From positions 506,115 to 570,114 of the forward strand of contig MNCI01008068.1 in assembly GCA_015680685.1 (NCBI GenBank): 64,000 nt of DNA. The letters run 5' to 3'. The notes beneath the pieces were generated by a model. It had not been told where the DNA came from. It ran no database searches and saw only the letters and a program-made list of their open reading frames with translations. Every line of letters starts with the position of its first letter. The first letter of the stretch is position 1. A program made the translations under genes and the position numbers. Positions 35,500 to 46,774 of this stretch are shown piece after piece. Source of the stretch: Gnetum montanum. Taxonomy: Eukaryota > Streptophyta > Gnetopsida > Gnetales > Gnetaceae.

Positions 35500-35860
35500 T
35501 TGCTCTATGTCAACATTATTAACTACTAGGGGAACCACACTATCACCATGAATTATTATTTCACCTCCATCATAAGGGAGGTGAATTTATTAATGGATGG
35601 GTGAGGACATAGCTTGTAACTAAGCTAGCTAAGACCTCTCCAAGATAAGGTTCAATCTTGGTGTTTCCTCCACCATCAAGAAGTTGGTCTTTGTGGGGAA
35701 TTACTTTCCTACCATAAATTCTAAAGAGATATACCCTTTGATGACAACCCACAATCCATTAAAGGATTTAAGAGTTGATGTTAACGTGTGTTGTATGTGT
35801 TCTATTAGGCCTAAATGCTCAATGATGGTATATGATATTTCGTTTGTTGTCACTCCATCA
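35500..35860 (-). pseudogene. Element A aspartic protease region
   Basis: Minus-strand SFNGLWVVIKGYISLEFMVG, then EETPRLNLILERS (LGRPWL decayed to LERS and a stop), then AMSSPIHQ, IHLPYDGGEIIIHGD and VVPLVVNNVD. It corresponds to D's 19,400-19,700 and B's 45,660-45,850. The stretch 34,981-35,499 holds an A/T-rich spacer and the acidic C-terminal extension of the same frame. Confidence 0.8.
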
Positions 35861-38410
35861 TCTACATGCACTTTATATTATCCTACCCTTATTGTTATAA
35901 AAAGAGGAGCCTTGGTCACTTCACTATCTTAAGGGTTGGTTTTGATTTTGTTGTCATGAGACACTAGTGATGTTGACATCATTTCTTCTCTAGGTGAAGA
36001 TGGTACAATCACCGCATGGATGGATTTTTCACTAGTGGGCATGTCCTTGCTAATGGAAATGGAAGTCAACATCTTAACTAGCACCTTGTGATGTGTATTA
36101 GAAATCATGACAAGATCATACAAGCTAAGGAGTATATTCTTTTGCTTTAACAACTATTTAATCTATTTCATTGCATTGAGAAAGTCTTTGTTGTTGGTTG
36201 TGGGCTTTTCACTTCTATTGTTCTTAACTTCCTTTATGCATTCCAAAATGTGAACTTCATGTTTTGGTTGATGTGGCTTAGCCTCTTTTCCATTTCCTTG
36301 GGGCTAGGAATTCTCTCATGGTTTACTAGTTAAAGTATCTTGGGTAGTAGATTTCATGGGCATGGATGAGATGGGAGTGGACTGTAGTGGCTAAGTGGAC
36401 TGTAGTGAAGTGTATTTTAGGGCAAGGAAATTGTACTACTTAGCCACTACAGTCCACAAGTGAGTGCACATCACTACTAAATTTTTTAGTTGGGTACTTC
36501 TTGTTGTTATTGGTTGTTTGAGAAGAAGAAGTTGTTGGATTGGCTACCATGGGAAAATGTTATTTAGTTGTACGACTGGATTTCGGTTGCATGAGTGGGA
36601 TCTTTGGTTATCTCACATAGTCTTCCATGCCTCTTACAAGCATTTTCTATCATTTTATTATATTTTATTCTTACACTCTTTAAAAGTTGATCAAGGAGTT
36701 CATATATGCCTTTATTGGTAACCTAGTATACTTTGACAAATCCTTTTGTTCAAAGTTAGCCCTTTTGGTAGTTGATGTAGAGGTCCCATGCATTGAAGGT
36801 TGGTTATTGTTAGTAGGGACTTTGGGTTGATTTGTTCTTGGCCCCTAGGTAGTGTTCCTTCTCTCCTTTGCCATAGTGGCCTTTGCTACATTATTTTGTC
36901 TCCTCCCTCCATCCTTATCCTTCCATGTATGTTGATTTTTATACACCACATAGACAAAGTCATGGCTAGCTTCTGCAACATCCTTTATGTTCTTAGTTTT
37001 GAAGAAGACCTAACTAAGTGACCATGGATCTAAGTAGTACAATTTCAACTTGATAAAGTTGTTATCTACCACCTTGAATATATCTAGAAGGTGAGCCTTA
37101 GCTATTGGTTCTGAAATCTCATTATGCAAAGTGTTCCATCATTGTATGAACTTTTGTTTGACCTTCATTAGTTGGTTAGGGCTATGTCAAGTTTTAAGTT
37201 GTACTTGAAATGGTTAAAAAACTATGAAATTAAGTCTTCTAGTGAGGATATGGATCCTCTTGGTAAGGCATAGTACCAATCTAGAGCCTTCCCTATAAGA
37301 TACATAGGGAAACTTCATGTTATTATGTGTGGCCATGCTTGTAGTAGCAAGCACTTAGAGCAAAAGGTTATGAGGTGTGAGTTAGGGTCAGCCTCATAGT
37401 TGTCTTTGGTAAACTAAGGTATGGGAACACCTAGGGGAAGAGTTAGTTGTGCAATCATAGGACTACTTGGATCATCCTAATAGAAATTCATTATTTTGAT
37501 GACCTAGGACATGGAAGCATTAAGACTCGATAACTATTTTGTTAATTCCTAGATCATCTGGAAGGCTTGATCTAGTCCATGGGGTGCCTGCATGTGTTGT
37601 GGGATTTTCTTGAAAGGTTGGGGTATAAATTGAGAGGTTTGTGGCCTCATGGGTGGTTTTGGCACCCAAGGGAAGGGTTGGGCCACCATTGTTGCAAGAG
37701 GTCTAAACAACAAAAAAGAAGTTTCTATAGGTATTTGAAGCACAAAGGGGAAAAAAGGGGTATGTGACCCTTGGGTCACTTGAGGTCCCACTGTGAGCTC
37801 CATCTGTATGGAAAAGGAGGAAGTGGTGGTCACAACCAATGGTGATGGTCACGAAAATTGTGGTTCCATGGTAAAATGCATGGAGATGGAGAATTGTATT
37901 GCTTGTGACAATGGTTGTGTTTGGTGTGTTGCTATAACAAGCACTAGTTTGAACATGGTTGGATAGAGGGGAGGCGAGGGCTAAGGGATCTACCAAATGG
38001 AAGAGGTGAAGGAGGTTGAGGTGGGTATGGTAGCTTTGGGAGTCAACTATTAGAAGAGCCTCCTTATGAGGTTCTCATCTTCAAACTCAACCCCAAATTC
38101 ATCTTCTTCCTCCTTTTGTTCATCTAAACTAGCCTTCCCATCCTCTTCATCCATCTCAATTAATTGAGAAAGGATAAACACTAGGTTTCATTTAATGGTA
38201 TTTAATCATATGGAAAAGGAATTCATTCCTTCCTATTGTAGTGGATGAGTTAATATTCTTGTTTTGCCTATGCTTTTATCCTTGGGATGAGCATGCCAAC
38301 TTGAATTTTTACATAAACAAAGTGATAGTGGTCTTCATTTATCATAAAAAATTCTAGACTTCACCCCATGAGTCTGAGTGATTGCCTACACTCAACTACA
38401 GCAGGGTCTT
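35861..38410 (-). pseudogene. gag: Element A gag
   Basis: Minus-strand gag in the family order. N-terminal domain (38,240-38,370): SLEFFMINEDHYHFVYVKIQ, VGMLIPRIKA, LIHYNRKE. An acidic segment (38,080-38,160) reads DEQKEEDEFGVEFEDENLIR. A Pro/Ser/Thr-rich linker covers 37,600-38,050. GLDQAFQMI at 37,555 leads into the capsid, which ends FIKLKLYYLDPWSLS and NIKDVAEASHDFVYVVYKNQ at about 36,940-37,060. The C-terminal part carries further basic and acidic stretches. Many stops. The reading collinearity with B (42,540-45,900) and D is clear. A 20-bp inverted repeat lies at 36,377-36,457. Confidence 0.82.
36377..36457. repeat. Perfect 20-bp inverted repeat in A gag
   Basis: GTGGACTGTAGTGGCTAAGT at 36,377-36,396 is the reverse complement of 36,438-36,457. 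A degenerate third copy (GTGGACTGTAGTGAAGT) follows the left arm. Confidence 0.9.
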
Positions 38411-39160
38411 TGGGGGTCATAAACCCTTACAACCTATTGGTTGGAAGTTGTATTGGTGAAGTTAAATGGTAAAATGATTGATTGGCTAAATGACATGTTG
38501 ATAATGTTTGAAATTGGCCTAAAAAAATGTTTCATTAACTAGTGAAATAAAAATTCCAGCAAATAGAATTTTTAAAATGTGAAAAGAATTATGGTTGTCA
38601 ATGTGTTGTGCACTACAACTATAAAATATAGTGTAGGTTGTAGTGAAAGGGGGTACATCCTTTACATAGAAAAACTACAAGGATTTTATGTCAAACCCCC
38701 ACCATGTTGAAGGTAGAAGGGGAGGAAAGAAGGAGGGTAAAAGAAAAAATCTTACACTTACATAATGTTGGGGATGATTTCCCTTTGCAAGTTTGATGGT
38801 CATTTGCCAAAAATTAAGTTGAAAATTTTGTTTCTTCAAAAGTTTTGTTACTCTTGGTGGAACACCAACATTGGCCTTGTTTTGAAATTTTCATAGTAGA
38901 AGGGTATGAGGTTTTGCAAAACACCAATGGTAGCCTTAAAATTTCCATCAACTAGTATGAAAATTTTCCAAAACCCAACTCACCTACAACCTCCACACTA
39001 GGTTTTGATTGCATGGATATGGGTGGCAATGTTGGTACTTCTAGTAGAAAAAATGTTGTTAAAGCTTGAAAATATTTCATTGTAAATTCAAGGTTTTAGA
39101 CTTACAAACAACATTGTTATAGTGGCCAATGGGATTGGACATAGAATTTGGATAGATGTC
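38411..39160 (-). other. Element A leader between primer site and gag
   Basis: Non-coding on both strands as far as I can see. It holds the untranslated leader of A, with AT-rich sequence and CAACATTG/ACACCAATG-type words. Confidence 0.55.
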
Positions 39161-39175
39161 CTCCTTCTAGTGCCA
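39161..39175 (-). other. Element A primer binding site
   Basis: On the minus strand TGGCACTAGAAGGAG (continuing to G) follows the LTR end after six T bases. B has TGTCACTAGAAGGAGGG and D has TAGCATTAGAAGGAG in the same position, so the site is family-wide. The tRNA was not identified. Confidence 0.75.
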
Positions 39176-39181
39176 AAAAAC

Positions 39182-39971
39182 TATAGTGACTAGAAAATTT
39201 GGTTGCTAGAAAACTAAAGATCCCAAGTGGAATAGCTTTAATCTTAGATCCCAAGGATCTCTAAAAACCAAGATTTGAGATGCCTTGGATGGTCTTACCA
39301 AGCACCTAAGGACTTACAATTTAAATAGGGGTAACAAAAATAAAATGCAATATAACCCTAACTAAAAATATGTCCAAAAAATAACATGAAATGATGTTGA
39401 TTTGCACAACAAACAAAATTGTAAACATTATTACAATAAATATTGAAAATAAAGAGATTTTGGAGTATGTAAAAATGATGTCTAAGGTGAAAAGGATGTA
39501 CTTCAATGAGGTTTTAAGTCTATTGAAGTTGGTAACCTTAGATGCCATTGTCAGCTCCATGATTCAAATGCTTCACAGCTTCCAAAACTACAATACTTTT
39601 CTAGTCCCTTCACCAAATCTGCAGCATTTATGGTTTAAGAAGGTGATATGTGTGGGGGTTTTGGGTCATAAAGAAGAGCCACACTAGGAGTCTTAATGTC
39701 CAAGTTGCTAAGTGTTGCTACCAAATCTTACATAATCTTGGGGGTTAAACAAAAGTCAAAATGACTATGGGTTCCATTTAAGATTACTCAAAAATCCTAG
39801 TATCTACAATGAATTTTCAAAGCTCTTGAAATGTCAAAATGCTAGAAATCTCAAAAAGGTGAAACCTTGCAAAATTTCCAAACCTTTCCATGGTGTTAAA
39901 GCTTGGTTTTTATAGGATTCATTGCCATAAATTTTTCTCTATATTTTTACCTAATTATTGACAAATTTATG
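39182..39971 (-). repeat. Element A 5' LTR, inner fragment (split by element B)
   Basis: Aligns with 20,872-21,655 of the 3' LTR (shared AAACTAAAG, GAGGTGCC-like, AATAAATATTGAAAATAAAGAG, GGTTTTTATAGG). It ends at B's TSD ttatg (39,967-39,971). The remaining LTR lies at 56,251-57,009. Confidence 0.9.
39967..39971. repeat. Left TSD of element B (ttatg)
   Basis: Identical to 56,246-56,250. A's LTR reads through the joined site (ATTTATG, then TTAGGTGTAGGTGT; compare 21,650-21,690). Confidence 0.92.
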
Positions 39972-41712
39972 TGAAACACCACCAAATCTAGACTATGGTA
40001 TACCAACTACAATTTTGGCTAAGTGTTAAGACTATGCTCAACTCTAGTTGAGAGCGTAGTTAGCCTCTTGTATAGAGCATAGTCAACATGAAGACTAGTT
40101 TTTGCAATTTTGGCTAAGCATTGAGACTACGCTCAACCCCTAATTGAGAGTGTAGTCAATCTCTCATAGAAAGCATAGTTAGCGTGAAAGCTAGTCTTTT
40201 GCAATTTTTTCTAAGTGTTAAGACTATGCTCTCCCTTAGTAGGGAGTGTATTCAACCTCTAATACAGAGCATAGTTAGCACGAAAGATAGTTTTTGCAAA
40301 TTTTTCTAAGTGTTGGGACTACGCTCTCCACTACCCCAAACATAGTCAACCTCTTGTGGAGAGTGTTCACTACCCTAGAGTGTAGTCAACCTCCAGTGGA
40401 GAGCATATTCAGCAAAAGGATAGGTTTTTACAAGTTTCAACAAGTTTTGAGACTACACTCATCCTCAGTTAGGAGTGTAGTCTACAAGAAACTCATTTTT
40501 CTCAACCTTTCTTAGCACTAGGACTACACTCTTCCCCTAACCTAGAGCATAGTCAGCCTCCAGTGGAGAGCGTAGTAAGCCAAAATAGTATCCAATGATC
40601 TCCATAGGATAACAATGGCACCTAGCTTGGCTCCAAGATGTAATCAACTCACTCTTGAAAAGTGTAGTCACCAAGATACCTCTTTTTGTATCCCATTTTA
40701 TCCTCAAAATTGTAGCTATGCTCAACCCTACATGAGACAGTGGAGTGTGTAGTCCCACAGAGCATAGTCTCTTGCTTTCATTTTTGTAGATTGCAAGTAC
40801 CTTGTGGTCCCTTCAGCACACACATCCACTCAACAGCATAGTCATAATATCATATTCTCATAGAGTCTAGTAGAGCACAACAAAGCACAAGACCACAAGC
40901 CTAGTGGAGAGTGTAGTTATGTGCGAGAATAGTCCTAACTATCCCCCTCTACAACGTGGTAGCCATCCCACATTTTTTGCTAACCCTAAGCCTATAAATA
41001 CCCACACCCTCAAAGTTTTTAAGATTGGAAAATTGGCAAATCAAAGACTTGGTAAACCTAAGAAGCACTTGGGAGAGAACCAAAGGCATATTGGTGAAGT
41101 TGTAGACCATTGTAGACCACTAGAGTCCACTGAAACACTACAATCAATGGTACACCATGGTAGCCAACCCAATAGACATAGGCACATCAGTGGAGCACTA
41201 GTCTTCATGGCCACACATGTTTGAGACTGTGACTACACTATCGACTGTGCATGTTATACATCGTGTACCTTCTAACCCCTTTTGGTGTTAACTATGCTCA
41301 ACCCAATTTGGGGTGGTGTTCCACTTCTCTTTCTCTCTTTCTTTGCATTTTCCATACTTTACTTGCATTTTTCACTATTTTACCTCATAGCTATGCCTAA
41401 AACTATGCTCAAGTAATGGCCTACATGTGTTGACACTACTCACTTCACCAAAATTCCTGACTATTCTTGACCCCATTGACACCACTAACACCATTAACAC
41501 TATTAACACTACCTACACACTAAACACCATTTCACATTAGCACTGCAGCTAACCACGCTACACCCCTATTGCATTTGGTAAGTCCTTTTTTAATTGGCCA
41601 TACCATCTAGGGTACCCCATATCTACCTCCAGTAGGCCCTAGCATAGATTTGGATTAGGCTATTTGCTCATGGACCTTGGTGTTCCAGCCATTGACATTT
41701 TTGGTTGCTATA
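39972..41712 (+). repeat. Element B 5' LTR
   Basis: Starts TGAAACACCACCAAATCTAG and ends GGTTGCTATA (CTACA in the other LTR). From 40,015 to 40,760 it consists of units of about 110 bp holding facing decamers GACTAYGCTC and GAGCRTAGTC. TATA box at 40,993-41,000. A TC-rich stretch lies at 41,327-41,345. Confidence 0.93.
40993..41000 (+). promoter_or_regulatory. TATA box in element B 5' LTR
   Basis: TATAAATA after TAACCCTAAGCC, conserved in the 3' LTR at 55,531-55,538. It lies just downstream of the decamer-rich half, so these decamers occupy the promoter-upstream position. Confidence 0.7.
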
Positions 41713-41717
41713 GTTTT

Positions 41718-41734
41718 TGTCACTAGAAGGAGGG
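41718..41734 (+). other. Element B primer binding site
   Basis: TGTCACTAGAAGGAGGG, six bases after the LTR end. It equals A's TGGCACTAGAAGGAGG except for one G/T difference. Confidence 0.75.
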
Positions 41735-41999
41735 CTAGAACAATTTTCCTTTTCAAACTCCATTGTGGTTGTCTCACATGATCTTTGCATCATAGTTTCT
41801 AGCCTTGGGCCAATGTAGACCATAACACCCTTTTGGACCTACTGCATGTGTAGCAATAGCTGGATCTCAGGCCAACATAGGCATTGTCTGCTAACTATTT
41901 GGTGTAGATTGGACCTCATAGTCAATTCCCTGGGAATCTCATGTAGCAACCCAAAGTATACATATCCACTGTCTCCCAAATTCTTGATGCTTTCAATTG

Positions 42000-42355
42000 G
42001 AGTGTATTCATCTCCAATGTAGAGAGTGTAGTCAACTCTCTAGCATAGAGAGCATAGTTGTCTCAAGCGTAGATAACATAGTCAGCTTTCTAGTGTAGAG
42101 AGTGTAGTTAGCTCTATGACATAGAGAGTGTAGTCATCTCTAGTATAGAGAGCATAGTTAGCTCTCTAGCATAGAGAGCATAGTTGTCTCCATTGTAGAG
42201 AGCATAGTCAGTTGTTTGGCATAGAGAGTGTAGTCAGCTTTCTAGCATAGAGAGCATAGTTATCTCTAGTGTAGAGAGCGTAGTCAACTCTTCAACATAG
42301 AGAGTGTAGTAAGCTCTCTGATGTAGATAGTGTAGTTAGTATAGTTAGTGGTGTT
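42000..42355. repeat. Decamer minisatellite in element B leader
   Basis: About a dozen units of roughly 28-30 bp: TAGAGAGCRTAGTCAGCTCTC with TAGCA or similar. It uses the GAGCRTAGTC decamer of the LTR, here in one orientation with CTCTC as local partner. Leader sequence 41,735-41,999 and 42,356-42,540 shows no gene. Confidence 0.88.
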
Positions 42356-42539
42356 AGTAGTATTTTGCAATTAGAAACCCTTGCAGTCCCCTCTTGCAAC
42401 TTAATCCAAATTCATGAACCCAGAAAAACCTTCAACATTTATCCCAAGCACACTTGCCATCTTGCCCATCCAATAAGAGACTAGGATTTCCTGCCTTGGG
42501 AATCCTATAATGGCAAAGCCAAGGTAATCCCTTAGGCTG

Positions 42540-45500
42540 TGTGGTCAAGACCTAGAGTATGTCGTGTTAAGTGATGAGTAATACAACTTTATATGTGTAA
42601 AGATTCAAGTAGGGCTATCTATAGACCACTTGGACATGGAAGCAAAATGAAGCCATGAATTGATCCATCAAAATGAACAATAGTATATCCCCTCCTCACT
42701 CGATATCATCCTACTCACAAAGCCCTAGCATTGGATGTTAGCCCAACTCATTCAAGTAGGTGAGTGTGACATAGGAATGGACTACAAGGAGCTCTTACAA
42801 GAAGAAGAGGATGATTTCAAAGCTCACTCTGAGCATGAGGGCTCTTTTCACACTATCTTCCAATGAGAAACCCCTAGTTTTTCTCTTCTACAATCTCATT
42901 CATTCATTCTCCTTGAGATGATCATAGCACCCATGTCACCTTCCTACTTTACTAGGTCTAGGTCAATGTCTGTGATAGTGAGACATTAGACACAACATAC
43001 ACATTATGATGTAGTATCTTGTCCTTCATGGCATCATTACCACCCATTCAGCCATCGCTACCTATAGCAACTAGATTAGCTCAATCATACATCCACAAAG
43101 GGCCTATCTTTAGGTCCCAAGTGACATAGGAACCTTACGTCTTGCCAATTTTGTTAGTGTCCCTGATGCTAGCCCAACCCACATATGCATTGCCTATCTC
43201 GATTGTTGTCCTTGTAGCACAACCCATAGATCAAGTGCATTCTATAATTCTACAACCACAACTAGCCCATGGACCACATAGCTATTCCAATAGAAAATCG
43301 TGCAACCAATGTAACTAGTTTGAACGTCTCAAAACTTAGACTAGGCATTCTAGATGATCCAAAGCCTAATAGAAGAGGTGAAGAAACTCAAAGCTGCCTC
43401 TTTTGAAATTTTCAAAGTGGTGAACTTCTACTAGAATGACCACATAAGTCCTATAGTCCCTCCTATAACTCTTCTAGCTAGGGTCCCATTGCCTCAATTC
43501 ACCATCTAGTCACATTTAGGTCAGAATGTTTGCTATTGCAAGCATGGCCACATGTCATCATATGTGTGTTTTTCATGCCACTCACTGGCAAAGCATTAGT
43601 TTTGTATCATTCACTACCCAGAAGCTCTATTTCCTCTTTGGAGGACCTCTTGGGCCAATTTGTAACATGTTTCAAGTACAACTTGAAGCTAGAGACCACC
43701 TTAGACCAACTAATGCAAGTGAGGTAGGGTCACCTAGAGCCCATGCAAAAGTTCATTCAGTGTAGGACTACCTCGTTGAATGAAATACGAGAGCCAATAG
43801 TCGAAGCACATTTCTTGGCCATGTTTAAAGGCATAGTCAATGACTTCATAAAGTTGAAATTGTATTACTTAGGCCTACAATCCCTAAGCTAAGCCTTTGC
43901 CCAAACCAAGAGCATACAAGATGTGGTAGAAGCTAGCAAGGACTCAACCTATGTGGCCTACAAAAACCAACATGCGAGGAGGGACAAGGATAAGGGAAAG
44001 CAGAATGCAATAGTGGCAACTATGGCTAAAGAGGCCAAAGCAACCAACCTAAGGCCAATGACTAGGTAGCCTAGAGCCTTGACTAACAACAAAATCACCA
44101 ACCCTAGCACAAGGGTAGCCAACCAAACTACATCCTTAGTGGCCATATCATAAGTTGTTCCAAGGCCTAACTTTGAGTGTAAGGATTGCTCTAAGTACAT
44201 CCCATTGTCGTTAAAACCTTTAGAGCTACTAGATTAACTATTAAAAAGCTAGACACATCTAGTAAAAGCAAATGTCCAAGGATTCCTATAAGAAACATGA
44301 TAGATATTGTGAGTTGCTAAGGAATCCCATGTTAATAGCACCAAACGAGCCCCTAGTCCCAAGGCCTCATAGGCTGGATTGATTTTGCCACTATCACTAG
44401 TTGCCTAGGCATAACACTAATTTTTTCATAGCCTTACAGGATGATCTGCAAAGGATGATTGACAGAAGTGAGTTAGTACTTAACACTGCTAACCTAGTTA
44501 ATCCTCAAAACCAGTCTATGAGGGTGTACAATGACCCTTTAAATGCAGATGATGCCAACTATGTCATAAATGCTATTAGCATTAATAATAACTTAGAACC
44601 TGTGTAGCATCCATTCATAGTCTAGGTGCCCTCTAGTAGTGCAAGGGTCCCCTTAATCCCCATGGGTTCAAGGCCCCCTTTTGTTATTAGAGAGCCACCT
44701 CAAGCACCCACAATGCCCTTTGTTATTAGGGTTCTCCTGCAAGTTGCATCAACCATGGTTTAGCCACCCTTCATTGTTTGAGTGCCATAGCATGCTATCC
44801 CCACACTTGCTTGAGACCTAGTAGTGGTTAATGCATTACTTCCTTTCTTTCTAAGGGGCAACCTTGCTAGCAACATTGGCAGGCCTCTTAGTGGAAACAA
44901 AAGAGACCCAATGAACATCTCATAGATGAAATGATTAGGCAACATCAAGACCAAAGAGCATTGGGTCTACTAAAACTAGTACACATATCTACAGTTCCCA
45001 TGGCCAAAACAACTAAAGAGGCCACGACGAGATAAAAGCAAGGGAGCACTAAGGCCCCTAAACAAACTAGGAAAACAAAGCCTAAGTTGCCTCCATGATA
45101 GATACATCACTTAGGCCACATGAAAGAAGTCAAGGCTAGCAAAAGCATGGCTGATGACAAATATTTTCTGGATGCATTAGCCCATGTCAAACAAGTGCTC
45201 AAATAGAAGAACACAACATTGAGCTTGTATGACCTAATCATGACCTCATCTACCCATCATAAAGCATTGATGCAGATGTTGACCTCCATTTCTATTATGG
45301 AGGACATCCTTGCAAATGAGAACTCCATCCATGCCATGATGTTGCCTCCCAAACTATAGGAATCGACTTCCACATTCCTAGAATTTTATGATGAAGCAAT
45401 AAAGGTTAATATTAAGAAGGGCAAGGTTATAATTGCTCCAATTTTTATTACCATATGCGTTGGGCAATGCAAGATTCGCAGAATGTACATTAATGACAAA
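42540..45500 (+). pseudogene. gag: Element B gag
   Basis: Family gag with stops but clear order. N-terminal domain 42,545-42,700 (CGQDLEYVVLSDE, YNFICVKIQVGLSID, ELIHQNEQ). Acidic segment 42,780-42,850 (MDYKELLQEEEDDFKAHSE). Capsid 43,340-43,980: LIEEVKKLKAASFEI, AWPHVIICVFFMPLTGKALV, LYHSLPRSSISSLEDLLGQF, YNLKLETTLDQLM, FLAMFKGIVNDFIKLKLYYL, TKSIQDVVEASKDSTYVAYK. Post-capsid region at 44,380-44,610: FFIALQDDLQRMIDRSELVL and VYNDPLNADDANYVINAI, usual for the part before protease. Pro-rich linker 44,620-44,800. Most stops are TAG in place of Gln. Frame changes occur near 43,760 and 44,400. Confidence 0.9.
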
Positions 45501-46080
45501 GCAACAATAAATGTTATCCCATACACTATCATGGATAAGCTGGGACTCATGGATCAAATTAATCCAATGAAAACCATGTGTCTAAAATCCTTCAACTAGT
45601 TTCACATAGTCTTTATGGTCACTATTACCATAGCCTTTGTAGCAGGGGAGAAATTCCCCATCGCTGTTAAATTCATTGTCATAGAGAAAATGTTGGGCTT
45701 TAACTTAATATTGGGTAGACCTTGGTTGGCCCAATTACAAGCTATCTCCTATTTAATTCATCAAGAAATCCCCCTCCCATATGAAGGTGATGAAGTTATC
45801 ATCCACAGTGATAATGATGGCACTTTGGCCATCAACAACATGGATACATAGTAAGGATTGAAGGTGGAGTTTCCTGATGATGCATAAACAACAAAGGATG
45901 AAATGTATGAGATAGGCATGACTAAAAGAGAGAAGAAACTAATGACCTCCTAGAGGATTCCCTTTGGGTAGAATTTCCCTTTGACATAGCAAGCGAGGAT
46001 CAAGGAGACTACCAAATAGTAGAGGCCCTACATGCCTCCTAACGCATACCATGTTAGGAAGAAACTACATGACTAAGGTA
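45501..46080 (+). pseudogene. Element B aspartic protease region
   Basis: INDKATINVIPYTIMDKLGL holds the active-site region; the usual D-[T/S/N]-G is replaced by DKA, so the catalytic Asp-Ser/Thr-Gly loop is damaged or divergent. AVKFIVIEKMLGFNLILGRP then WLAQLQAISYLIHQEIPLPY gives the LGRPWL signature. A 78-codon open stretch spans 45,615-45,851. The frame extends through GMTKREKKLMTS and PPNAYHVRKKLHD to a stop near 46,075. Confidence 0.85.
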
Positions 46081-46139
46081 TCCTCTTAGTCCAAAATGCA
46101 CTAGATGCAAAAATCATCAAAAAGAGATATAGCAACACA

Positions 46140-46580
46140 TGGCCCAAAATGGCCTTAAACTAGTAACATGTAGCCTAGAATTACCTTAAGCTAGAAATAT
46201 GCAGCCCAGAATGGCCTTAAACTATTGCCTTCAATCCTCCCATAGTGGCATGAAATGGCCTTAAACTAGCAATATGTGGTTCAGAATGATCTTAAACTAT
46301 CATTGTGGCTTGAAATGGCCTTAAAATATTGCAATAGCTTAAAATGTCCTAAAATAGTTTCTTTTAACTCTCTCATAGAAGCCTGGACTAGCCTTAAACT
46401 ACCACCTTGACCTGCTACATCCTTAAAGTAGCAACACATAGTCCAAAATGGCCAAGAAACTAGCATCGACCCTTCCACTATGGCCTTAAACTAGCATGGG
46501 GCTTGTCAAGGCTTAAAACTAACAATAGAATTTCTATGGCTCACAATGGCCTAATATCGCTATGGCTCGTAATGGCCCAG
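46140..46580. repeat. GGCC minisatellite, element B copy after protease
   Basis: About a dozen units of 30-45 bp: TGGCCTTAAACTAGCAAYATGTAGCCCAGAA. They correspond to the D and A copies in the same place. Confidence 0.88.
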
Positions 46581-46774
46581 ACTCACATACTCATAGCAAG
46601 TACGATAAAATCATCATAGGGATAAAATTTTAGATATTACATCTAGTAGATAATCATCCATAGCAAATGTAATATGAATAGAAATACATAGCATGAATAG
46701 TATCACATAGAAAAATGTAGGAAAAATCTTAGTGGGAGGTGCATCTAGGCATGCTCAACCAATAGTATCAGGTA

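Noticed and set aside
42000-42355. Regular repeats resembling a CRISPR array
   Set aside because: Units vary, spacers are also related to the repeat, and the locus is inside a plant retrotransposon. It is a minisatellite.
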